Source: a virus
IMG/VR virus record: IMGVR_UViG_3300005828_000108
Location: 1-35,977 of that record
Direction: 5' to 3' (one strand)
DNA: 35,977 nt
Below the pieces are notes generated by a model. The model had not been told where the DNA came from. It was given only the letters and a program-made list of their open reading frames with translations, and ran no database searches. A program made the translations under genes and the position numbers. The first letter of the stretch is position 1; every line of letters begins with the position of its first letter. Shown piece by piece: positions 14,052 to 19,028 of the stretch.

Positions 14052-14669
14052 TCATTTGATGGCCTTCTTCCAGGGGCCGTAGAGAGTGTTGAAGTGTTCT
14101 TGACTGATGAGGTCTTGCACAACAACGGCCCTCGCCGCAGCCCTCGCCGCAGCCCTCGTCGCATCTTTCCCCGCACCCTTCGCCGCACACATGGCCGCAG
14201 CCCATGCCGCATCCCTCCCCGTAGTGCTCGCCGCATTTCTCGCCGCAGCCCACGCCGCAGCCCCCGCCGCATCTCTCGCCGCAGCCCACGCCGCATGCAG
14301 GCCTTGAACCTCCTCACGGGTCAGTGTCTCGCACCGCTTCAATAGAACAACCACCTCTGGCCCCTGCGGACCAAGTGCTTCATGTGCTGGTCGCTCCTCG
14401 ATTACGCGAAGTGCCTTGCAGCAACGCTTGTTGGGAAGGCTGTCGTTGCGGAAAGCGCGGCCCACGAGCTCAACGACGAACAAGCGGCAGGGCCAGTTCA
14501 TCCCGGTACAGTCGGTTGGGGATGTGGCTACCGAGAAGTAGGTCTCGGGGTCGTTGCGGCGGAACTTCTCCGGGTGGCGCAGGGTCTCCCCCGACCTCAA
14601 TGCTGCGGCGTAGTCAACTTCGCCAGAGTAGAAGTCCGTGCCATCAGGACGGGTGGCCTTGTAACTCAT
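14052..14669 (-). CDS. Actinophage-type protein with Ala-rich four-residue repeats
   Basis: 205 residues from ATG 14669, overlapping the upstream stop (ATGA). Residues 1-115 form a globular domain: MSYKATRPDGTDFYSGEVDY, ETYFSVATSPTDCTGMNWPC and RLFVVELVGR. I recall this domain from many actinobacteriophage genomes, without known function. Residues ~124-180 are an Ala-rich repeat of about four residues (AAWAAARDAA, AAWAAARNAA, RAAARAAARA) that would form a long amphipathic helix with Arg and Trp on one face. A short C-terminus follows (LISQEHFNTLYGPWKKAIK). Confidence 0.75.
   Translation of the reverse strand: MSYKATRPDGTDFYSGEVDYAAALRSGETLRHPEKFRRNDPETYFSVATSPTDCTGMNWPCRLFVVELVGRAFRNDSLPNKRCCKALRVIEERPAHEALGPQGPEVVVLLKRCETLTREEVQGLHAAWAAARDAAGAAAWAAARNAASTTGRDAAWAAAMCAAKGAGKDATRAAARAAARAVVVQDLISQEHFNTLYGPWKKAIK
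14131..14298 (-). repeat. 12-nt tandem repeat coding the Ala-rich helix
   Basis: Imperfect repeats of about 12 nt (plus-strand units such as CCGCAGCCCACG and CCGCATCTCTCG), about 14 copies. Every frame stays open and reads as a tetrapeptide repeat: AARx in the real gene, CGxG-like or AALA-like in others. Tandem growth and shrinkage by 12 nt would keep the helix in phase. Confidence 0.7.
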
Positions 14670-14857
14670 GCGGTTACTTCTCCTTCTTCGTCAATGACGA
14701 TGATCTTCGGCCGGCCCTTAGCGGCGCCGATCTCGAATACGGACAGTCGGGGTGAATCCCAGGGAGCCTTCGCAAGCTCTCGGACGTCGTTTTCCTCGAC
14801 GCGGAGGCGAGCCATTGTCTGTTTGAGCGCCTCCTCGGCCATTGGTGAGAGACTCAT
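14666..14857 (-). CDS. Unknown 63-residue protein
   Basis: ATG 14857 overlaps the upstream stop (ATGA), and its own stop overlaps the next ATG the same way. MSLSPMAEEALKQTMARLRVEENDVRELAKAP is helical; the C-terminus is strand-like (LSVFEIGAAKGRPKIIVIDEEGEVTA). A second in-frame ATG (MAEEALKQ) lies within the sequence ACCAATGGCC that recurs elsewhere. Function unknown. Confidence 0.65.
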   Translation of the reverse strand: MSLSPMAEEALKQTMARLRVEENDVRELAKAPWDSPRLSVFEIGAAKGRPKIIVIDEEGEVTA

Positions 14858-15174
14858 GCGAGGGTTCTTCCTGCGTTGAGCTCGAGGAGACGGTCGGCAC
14901 TGACGGCAACGCCTGGTTCGTCGGAGACGACGGGCGTGGCGTAGTAGACGCTGCCGTCTGGTCGCACGTGGCCCGTGAACAGGGTGGCGTCGCCGCTGGG
15001 GTCCACGACGAGGTACTGGCGAACGGCGACGTGTATGGTCGTGTCGAGGTAGAACAGCAGGGCGTTGGAGTGGTTGGTGCGCTCAGGCATGCTGGGCTTC
15101 GATTCGCGGAGCAGGTGCAGCTGGTCGCCGGAGATGCCGTACAGCCAGTAGCGGTCGATGTTTCGGTCGGTCAT
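14854..15174 (-). CDS. Unknown 106-residue protein
   Basis: ATG 15174 with GGAGG upstream. Contains RYWLYGISGDQLHLLRES, a strand-rich LLFYLDTTIHVAVRQYLVVDPSGDATLF segment, and GHVRPDGSVYYATPVV, a DGSVYY strand like those in the proteins starting at 7246 and 14669. Part of the continuous minus-strand accessory operon. Function unknown. Confidence 0.65.
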   Translation of the reverse strand: MTDRNIDRYWLYGISGDQLHLLRESKPSMPERTNHSNALLFYLDTTIHVAVRQYLVVDPSGDATLFTGHVRPDGSVYYATPVVSDEPGVAVSADRLLELNAGRTLA

Positions 15175-15177
15175 TGG

Positions 15178-15456
15178 TTAGAGCCTCCTGGCGTGGTCGT
15201 GTTGGGCGATTCGGTTGGTGATCAGCTGGCGGTTGAAGTCGTTGACGGTCGAGCGGTGGATCCAGGCGGCCTCGGAGATCGGGATGGGACGATCCAGTTG
15301 GGGGTCGATTCGCCAGTCGTAGGGACGGGCGCGGTGGTCGGCGAAGTCGGGCCAGTGGAACTCGATGCCGTCGAGGGCCATGCGCATCTCGGCCATGGCG
15401 ATGGCGCCGTGGCTCCAGACGTTGCGGAGGATCTGGTTCAGCCGGACGAGGTTCAT
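15178..15456 (-). CDS. Unknown 92-residue protein
   Basis: Start set at ATG 15456, whose bases overlap the TGA of the small membrane gene upstream (ATGA); longer frames lack a ribosome site. Sequence MNLVRLNQILRNVWSHGAIAMAEMRMALDG, FHWPDFADHRARPYDWRIDPQLDRPIPISE and a helical C-terminus. Many His, Arg and Trp. Not recognised. Confidence 0.6.
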   Translation of the reverse strand: MNLVRLNQILRNVWSHGAIAMAEMRMALDGIEFHWPDFADHRARPYDWRIDPQLDRPIPISEAAWIHRSTVNDFNRQLITNRIAQHDHARRL

Positions 15457-15560
15457 GATGCGATCCAGTAGACGACGCCGAAGACGACGCAGAACACGGC
15501 GAGCAGGTACGTCAGCCAGAAGGCGACGACGGGCCAGTCGATCTTGCGTTTGGGATACAT
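15453..15560 (-). CDS. 35-residue single-helix membrane protein
   Basis: ATG 15560 is preceded by AAAGGAACGGCC. MYPKRKIDWP is followed by one hydrophobic helix (VVAFWLTYLLAVFCVVFGVV) ending YWIAS. Stop overlaps the next ATG. The frame can be extended 22 codons upstream to ATG 15626, but that would run through a stem-loop and lacks a ribosome site. Function unknown; positive N-terminus predicts N-in topology. Confidence 0.65.
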   Translation of the reverse strand: MYPKRKIDWPVVAFWLTYLLAVFCVVFGVVYWIAS

Positions 15561-15590
15561 GGCCGTTCCTTTCGGTTGGTGGAAGCGCAA

Positions 15591-15837
15591 GCCCCGCCGG
15601 CGCACCATGAACGCCGACGGGGCCATTGGTCATTCCGGGGAAGCAGCCGGAATGCCCGGGGCCATTGGTTTGGCCCCAAGTGGAAGTGAAGCGGAGGGAC
15701 TCGGGGGCAGGGCCGGGATGGCCCTGTTGTGTGTGGCGCGCGGATGCGCGCTCTCCGTTTGAGGGATTCTGGCGGGCGAATGCCCGCTGGCTGTTGCCAG
15801 GGAGAAGGCGGGGGCGCCGGCGGATGCCGACGCCCCC
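15591..15837 (-). other. Array of eight stem-loops downstream of SSB
   Basis: No convincing gene lies between 15561 and 15848. Instead there are consecutive hairpins: 15591-15623 (12 bp, one mismatch), 15631-15654 (8 bp), 15658-15677 (7 bp), 15708-15726 (7 bp), 15736-15751 (6 bp, 4-nt loop), 15772-15787 (6 bp, 4-nt loop), 15787-15800 (5 bp) and 15810-15837 (12 bp, one mismatch, 4-nt loop). The last, nearest to SSB, is a good terminator for it. A 13-nt direct repeat (CGGGGCCATTGGT, 15618 and 15657) is embedded. Confidence 0.65.
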
Positions 15838-15848
15838 GAGAGGAGATC

Positions 15849-16265
15849 CTAGAACGGGATGTCCTCGACCTGCTCACTGGCCGCGACCGGGGTCGCGTCC
15901 TCGACGGGCTCGGACGGGGAGTCCCCGTTGGAGCGCTGCACCCGGTCGTAGACGCGGATGTCGTCGCCGATGATGGACACGGACTGGCGGTCGTTGCCGT
16001 CCTTGTCCTTGTACTCGGACCAGTCCAGCCGACCGGTCACGACGACGGGAGCGCCCTTCGCGCACCGCTTCGAGACGGCCTCGGCGAGGCCTCCGAAGAT
16101 GGTGACGTCGAAGAAGTTCGGCTTGGTGCCGGACTCGCTCCGCTTGGAGTAGCTGTTCGACGCCAGCCTGAGGTTCAGGCGGGGCGTCTGCGACCCGTTG
16201 TGCAGTTCGCCATCGCGGGTGAGGTTCCCACCGACGACGCACTTGTTGATGTCCTGGAGAGCCAT
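15849..16265 (-). CDS. ssb: Single-stranded DNA-binding protein
   Basis: 138 residues from ATG 16265 with AAAGGAGCCGTC upstream. OB-fold sequence: MALQDINKCVVGGNLTRDGEL, NLRLASNSY, KPNFFDVTIFGGLAEAVSKRCAKGAPVVVTGRLDW, and the SVSIIGDDIRVYD strand. After a short linker rich in S, P and E it ends SEQVEDIPF, the acidic D-x-P-F tip through which bacterial-type SSBs recruit partner proteins. It coats single strands during replication and recombination, working with ERF and the exonuclease encoded downstream. Confidence 0.9.
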   Translation of the reverse strand: MALQDINKCVVGGNLTRDGELHNGSQTPRLNLRLASNSYSKRSESGTKPNFFDVTIFGGLAEAVSKRCAKGAPVVVTGRLDWSEYKDKDGNDRQSVSIIGDDIRVYDRVQRSNGDSPSEPVEDATPVAASEQVEDIPF

Positions 16266-16392
16266 GACGGCTCCTTTCGCTTGGGCTGACACTTAGGCCA
16301 GCGCGTTTGGTTCGGGCTGGATCGCCCGGTTCAACATCGCGTCCGACAGTCTGAGCCTGGGTGGCCTACGGTCGGTCCTACACGATGCTGAA

Positions 16393-16409
16393 CCCGGCGA
16401 ACCGCCGGG
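16393..16409 (-). terminator. Short hairpin upstream of SSB
   Basis: CCCGGCG (16393-16399) pairs with CGCCGGG (16403-16409) across a 3-nt loop, just after the stop of the 58-residue gene. The 125 nt between this and SSB must hold the SSB leader; I see no clear -35/-10 pair there. Confidence 0.5.
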
Positions 16410-16414
16410 TGGGG

Positions 16415-16591
16415 CTAGAGGTCCAGAGAACCGCTAGTCCCGAGGATGCCGTCAAGGGTGACTTCCTCTCGCACCTGGAGAGAGGAGTCTTCCCTCGGTT
16501 CGTGGATCTCCACGAGTCCGGCTTCCGCAATGATCGGATCGAGGTCGATTGCCTCGTCTCCGAAATCGATTGTCACGACGACAGGCGCCAT
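16415..16591 (-). CDS. Small acidic protein, 58 residues
   Basis: ATG 16591 with an ideal GGAGGTGAATC leader. Product begins MAPVVVTIDFGDEAIDLDPIIAEAGLVEIH and ends GILGTSGSLDL. Strongly acidic (about 14 D/E). The good ribosome site and fit between two hairpins support it as a real gene. Function unknown. Confidence 0.6.
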   Translation of the reverse strand: MAPVVVTIDFGDEAIDLDPIIAEAGLVEIHEPREDSSLQVREEVTLDGILGTSGSLDL

Positions 16592-16607
16592 GATTCACCT
16601 CCGTCCA

Positions 16608-16639
16608 GGGTGGGGGGGATTCCACAAATCCCCCCACCC
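16608..16639. terminator. G/C-run hairpin
   Basis: GGGT, a G run and ATT (16608-16621) pair with AAT, a C run and ACCC (16627-16639), with a single G bulge and a 5-nt loop. Lies immediately after the stop of the 36-residue membrane gene. A terminator or attenuator between the two small genes. Confidence 0.6.
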
Positions 16640-16642
16640 CAC

Positions 16643-16753
16643 CTAGAGATGGGCCAGGAGGACTGAGACAGCCCCGAGTATCAGCAGCCACACGGCTGCG
16701 TAGGCGATGAGGAGCGCGCTGTCCAAGCAGTCGCGCCCCCACGGTTTCTTCAC
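16643..16753 (-). CDS. 36-residue membrane protein
   Basis: GTG 16753 overlaps the TGA of a six-codon leader ORF (GTGA). Product: a basic start (MKKPWGRDCLDS), one hydrophobic helix (ALLIAYAAVWLLILGAVSVLL) and AHL. The start depends on coupling to the leader because the only strong ribosome site (AAAGGAAAACC) precedes the leader ATG. Function unknown. Confidence 0.55.
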   Translation of the reverse strand: MKKPWGRDCLDSALLIAYAAVWLLILGAVSVLLAHL

Positions 16754-16770
16754 AGGGTGAAGGGGTGCAT
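16750..16770 (-). CDS. Six-codon leader peptide MHPFTL
   Basis: ATG 16770 follows an excellent AAAGGAAAACC site and stops after six codons, with TGA overlapping the GTG of the membrane gene. It looks like a translational-coupling leader. Alternatively a one-base deletion split a once longer gene, since the ribosome site matches those of full genes nearby. Confidence 0.4.
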   Translation of the reverse strand: MHPFTL

Positions 16771-16783
16771 GGTTTTCCTTTCG

Positions 16784-17251
16784 TTAGAGGACTCGGAGTT
16801 CGGGATGCAGCGGCGGCATGTAATGGCGCTGCGTGGGGCCGGTGGGGCTGTGAAGCTCCAGCGGCGAGCAGTTGAGGTAGGCCCGCTCGGCAACGTGCCG
16901 CGCGTGGCCGTCTCGACTGATGTTCACGGCGAAGACGAGAACGAGATCGGGCGGGGGAAAGAACATCTCGTGGAGCAGCCGCTCCCGCGAGAAGCCTTCG
17001 GGGTAGAAGGTCTTGTGTTCGAGCCCCGGCGTCTTGGTCGTGATGTGGTCGACCATCTCGGTGAGGTCGGTCGTGTAGCGGCTGACGAGCCTGCCTGGGG
17101 GCAGGCGACGGAGCCGCATGGCGACGGGTGCGTAGAGGGCGCGAGGCCAGTTGGGATCGAGCCCGAGAACGACGATTGGGCGGGCGATGGTGTCCACCTC
17201 CGATGGGATAATGGTGCCGTTGGCCGGGGCGAAGTCCTCGCCCCGAACCAA
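16784..17251 (-). CDS. Unknown alpha/beta protein next to NADAR
   Basis: 155 residues if started at TTG 17251, which has no ribosome site. A GGAGG sequence 8 nt before ATC 17188 would instead give a 134-residue protein starting (M)ARPIVVLGLDP. The fold looks Rossmann-like: PIVVLGLDPNWPRAL at the first strand, YTTDLTEMVDHITTK helix, DLVLVFAVNISRDGHARHVAERA near the C-terminus. The last element faintly resembles nucleotide-binding SLOG or deoxyribosyltransferase-like proteins, which would suit a neighbour of NADAR, but this is a guess. Starts 17 nt after the NADAR stop. Confidence 0.55.
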   Translation of the reverse strand: MVRGEDFAPANGTIIPSEVDTIARPIVVLGLDPNWPRALYAPVAMRLRRLPPGRLVSRYTTDLTEMVDHITTKTPGLEHKTFYPEGFSRERLLHEMFFPPPDLVLVFAVNISRDGHARHVAERAYLNCSPLELHSPTGPTQRHYMPPLHPELRVL

Positions 17252-17268
17252 CAGCGATGATTGACAAC

Positions 17269-17733
17269 TCAGCGGCGTACGAGAGCTTCGAGAGCGAAGA
17301 AGTCAGAGGCGACTTCATCACCTTCGAGCAAAGCGCGAACGCGCTGCAGCTGCGGGGACAGCAGTTCCCACTCAGCGGCTGCGAGAGACTCCCTGAGCGT
17401 AGGCTCGGGGAGGTTCTGCCAGCAGGTAGCGGCGAAGTCACCGGGGGGCTGAGAAGCGCCGACGATGAACTTCTGCTCCAGCAGGTATTCCTCGACGCGG
17501 CGCTTGTAGACCGGCCAGTCGGGCCGCAGGGCGACGCGCCGGCCACGGTGCAGAGCCTCGAAGCCGTTCGGGGCCGACAGGACCCAACGCTTCTCACCGA
17601 GGCTCTCGGTCTTGCACGCGTGCCAAGCGTGCTCGACCGAGTGAGCGTCGGGTAGGCCCAGGCGTGAGGGGATCACGCAGGGGAACATGTTCGAGAGGAA
17701 GAAGTTTTCCCCTCGGTATCGCGGGTCTTTCAT
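17269..17733 (-). CDS. NADAR-family protein (YbiA-like)
   Basis: 154 residues from ATG 17733 with GGGAGTTGTC upstream. Family features in order: FFLSNMFPCVI (residues 11-21), HSVEHAWHACK (31-41, with the Glu of the SVEHA box), VLSAPNGFEALHRGRRVALRPDWPVYKRRVEEYLLEQKF (51-89), then a Trp-containing PGDFAATCWQNLPEPTL. NADAR proteins are N-glycosidase-like; some remove ADP-ribose from guanine in DNA, countering DarT1-type toxins, and others act on riboflavin intermediates. The C-terminal D..WG segment of typical members is not seen, so this is a divergent member. Coupled by ATGA to a small membrane gene. Role in counter-defence is inferred. Confidence 0.65.
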   Translation of the reverse strand: MKDPRYRGENFFLSNMFPCVIPSRLGLPDAHSVEHAWHACKTESLGEKRWVLSAPNGFEALHRGRRVALRPDWPVYKRRVEEYLLEQKFIVGASQPPGDFAATCWQNLPEPTLRESLAAAEWELLSPQLQRVRALLEGDEVASDFFALEALVRR

Positions 17734-17894
17734 GACAACTCCCTGATGTGAGCGGCGAGCGCTGCGATGAAGCAGAGCAGCGCCACGGCGGCGAGGATCG
17801 GGGCGCTAACCCGATCGTCGTTGAGGACCTCCATGACGGCGACGACCTCGCAAGCGAGGCCGACGCCGAGGAACGAGTCGGAGATGGTTTGCAT
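17730..17894 (-). CDS. 54-residue membrane protein upstream of NADAR
   Basis: ATG 17894 with GGAAGGAAGCACC upstream; stop overlaps the NADAR ATG (ATGA). MQTISDSFLGVGLACEVVAVMEVLNDDR is moderately hydrophobic; APILAAVALLCFIAALAAHI is a clear transmembrane helix. Two helices around NDDR are possible. Function unknown. Confidence 0.6.
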   Translation of the reverse strand: MQTISDSFLGVGLACEVVAVMEVLNDDRVSAPILAAVALLCFIAALAAHIRELS

Positions 17895-17912
17895 GGTGCT
17901 TCCTTCCTGTGG

Positions 17913-18116
17913 TTAGTGGTAGACGATCGCCCTGGCGTCGAACTCGCGACGGGGCACGACGTAGGTTCTGCCGTCGTGCTCCCCGGAGTCCAAGAGGACC
18001 TGGCCATGGCTTTCGCGACGGATCCTGAAAGATCCGGTGACGAAGGCCCGGGCGTCTATGAGGGCGCCCTGGTAGAAGGCCAGGGCAGGCCCGGAGTATG
18101 AGACTGCGAGGGTCAT
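17913..18116 (-). CDS. Unknown 67-residue protein
   Basis: Start at ATG 18116 preceded by GAGGAGGACATCGC and overlapping the upstream stop (ATGA). MTLAVSYSGPALAFYQGALIDARAFVTG, then a basic strand-rich part (FRIRRESHGQVLLDSGEHDGRTYVVPRREFDARAIVYH). Looks like a small beta-rich protein. Not recognised. Confidence 0.65.
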   Translation of the reverse strand: MTLAVSYSGPALAFYQGALIDARAFVTGSFRIRRESHGQVLLDSGEHDGRTYVVPRREFDARAIVYH

Positions 18117-18418
18117 GCGATGTCCTCCTCGGGGATGCGGCGTGCGATCTCGCCGATCAGGCTGATGAGTCGTCCGACCGTCTCGGTCTTGGGGGCGCTG
18201 ACGGCAGCGCGTGAAACGCGCTTGGTGCAGCGCCATGCGGCCTCGTTGAGAACCTCGTGGACGAGCTCCTTGCGCTCGTCACGAGCAACCTGCTGACGTT
18301 GCAGGTTGGAGGCGTACAGCTGGATCCGCTTCGCGACCTTGATGAGCGCGGGGATCGAGCTGATGACGCCAACGCCGATGATGGCGTCGTGCTGGTCGGC
18401 GATGATTTGGTTCTGCAT
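18113..18418 (-). CDS. Unknown helical protein, 101 residues
   Basis: ATG 18418 with AAAGGAAGCATC upstream. Mostly helical with a hydrophobic first third (AIIGVGVISSIPALIKVAKRIQLYASNL) that may touch the membrane, then basic helices (RDERKELVHEVLNEAAWRCTKRVSRAAV) and VGRLISLIGEIARRIPEEDIA. No family recognised. Confidence 0.65.
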   Translation of the reverse strand: MQNQIIADQHDAIIGVGVISSIPALIKVAKRIQLYASNLQRQQVARDERKELVHEVLNEAAWRCTKRVSRAAVSAPKTETVGRLISLIGEIARRIPEEDIA

Positions 18419-18433
18419 GATGCTTCCTTTCCA

Positions 18434-18464
18434 GAGTGGGCCTGTTCGATAGACAGGCCCACTC
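18434..18464. terminator. Perfect 12-bp hairpin between small genes
   Basis: GAGTGGGCCTGT (18434-18445) pairs with 18453-18464, 7-nt loop. A second hairpin, TCTGGTTCT with AGAACCAGA (18485-18507), overlaps the stop codon of the upstream 68-residue gene. They separate two genes that each have their own AAAGGAAGC ribosome site. Confidence 0.7.
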
Positions 18465-18496
18465 GGTTCGGTTGGAGGCGCGACTCTGGTTCTCTC

Positions 18497-18703
18497 CTAG
18501 AACCAGATGGCGCTCGGGATCTCGGGTCGGTTACGGGGAACGACGCCGAGAGTCGCGGGTGCGACCTCGACAACGACGACGTCGGGACCGACGTGCTCGG
18601 CCTCGAACAGGTTGTCGATGGCGTCGTAGGTGTCGTCGAAGGGGCCGCCCGCGGCCTCGATCTCGGCGAGATGAGCGTCAGCGGCCTTGAGGATGTGGAA
18701 CAT
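18497..18703 (-). CDS. Unknown acidic protein, 68 residues
   Basis: ATG 18703 with GAAAGGAAGCAC upstream. MFHILKAADAHLAEIEAAGGPFDDTYDAIDNLFEAEHVGPDVVVVEV then a Pro-rich end (VPRNRPEIPSAIWF). Helical acidic first half with a short beta strand. Isolated between stem-loop-rich gaps. Function unknown. Confidence 0.6.
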   Translation of the reverse strand: MFHILKAADAHLAEIEAAGGPFDDTYDAIDNLFEAEHVGPDVVVVEVAPATLGVVPRNRPEIPSAIWF

Positions 18704-18730
18704 GTGCTTCCTTTCAATAGAGCGCAGACG

Positions 18731-19028
18731 GCTTCAGGGAGCGCCTGAGCATGGTTTGCGAGTGAGCGGGACAGCGAATCGAGCGAACCGTTGCCCCACG
18801 GGTAAAGCTGAACCCTCTCGATAGGAGGGTCAGCTATCTGGACTCCCTGAGTCCCTACATAGAGGGGAAGCCTCTACATGGGGCAGAGAGGGTGTGAGAG
18901 AGAGGCGGCGATCAGGCATCCGTGCCTGGACCGCCGTTCGAGTGGAGCTGCATGGGCAAAGCGCTGGCTGTGGCTAAGCATGGAGCAGCGCTTGCCTATG
19001 CAACGCGAGCGCCTACGCGAGGTAGGCG
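18731..19028 (-). other. Second stem-loop array in a 309-nt non-coding gap
   Basis: No supported gene between 18704 and 19012. Hairpins in order: 18731-18749 (7 bp, bulge), 18806-18835 (AGCTGA plus CCCTC stems), 18840-18854 (6 bp, 3-nt loop), 18860-18876 (6 bp), 18904-18935 (5-bp outer and 6-bp inner CAGGCA/TGCCTG stem with TCCG loop), 18950-19001 (16 bp with one bulge and one G-T pair), 19010-19028 (7 bp, covering the stop of the next gene). About half of the gap can pair. Confidence 0.6.

Noticed and set aside
14131-14298. Possible CRISPR-like array
   Set aside because: Contiguous degenerate 12-nt repeats with no spacers.
14107-14307. Plus-strand Ala-rich ORF opposite the repeat
   Set aside because: Product of the 12-nt repeat being open in every frame; the minus-strand gene has the globular domain and ATGA coupling.
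15453-15626. Longer version of the small membrane gene starting at ATG 15626
   Set aside because: No ribosome site, would translate a stable hairpin, and the added residues are Arg-rich; ATG 15560 has AAAGGA at correct spacing.
18896-19001. tRNA-like cloverleaf impression in the stem-loop array
   Set aside because: Stems do not have tRNA dimensions, and no T-loop (TTCGANT with proper stem) or anticodon arm fits.
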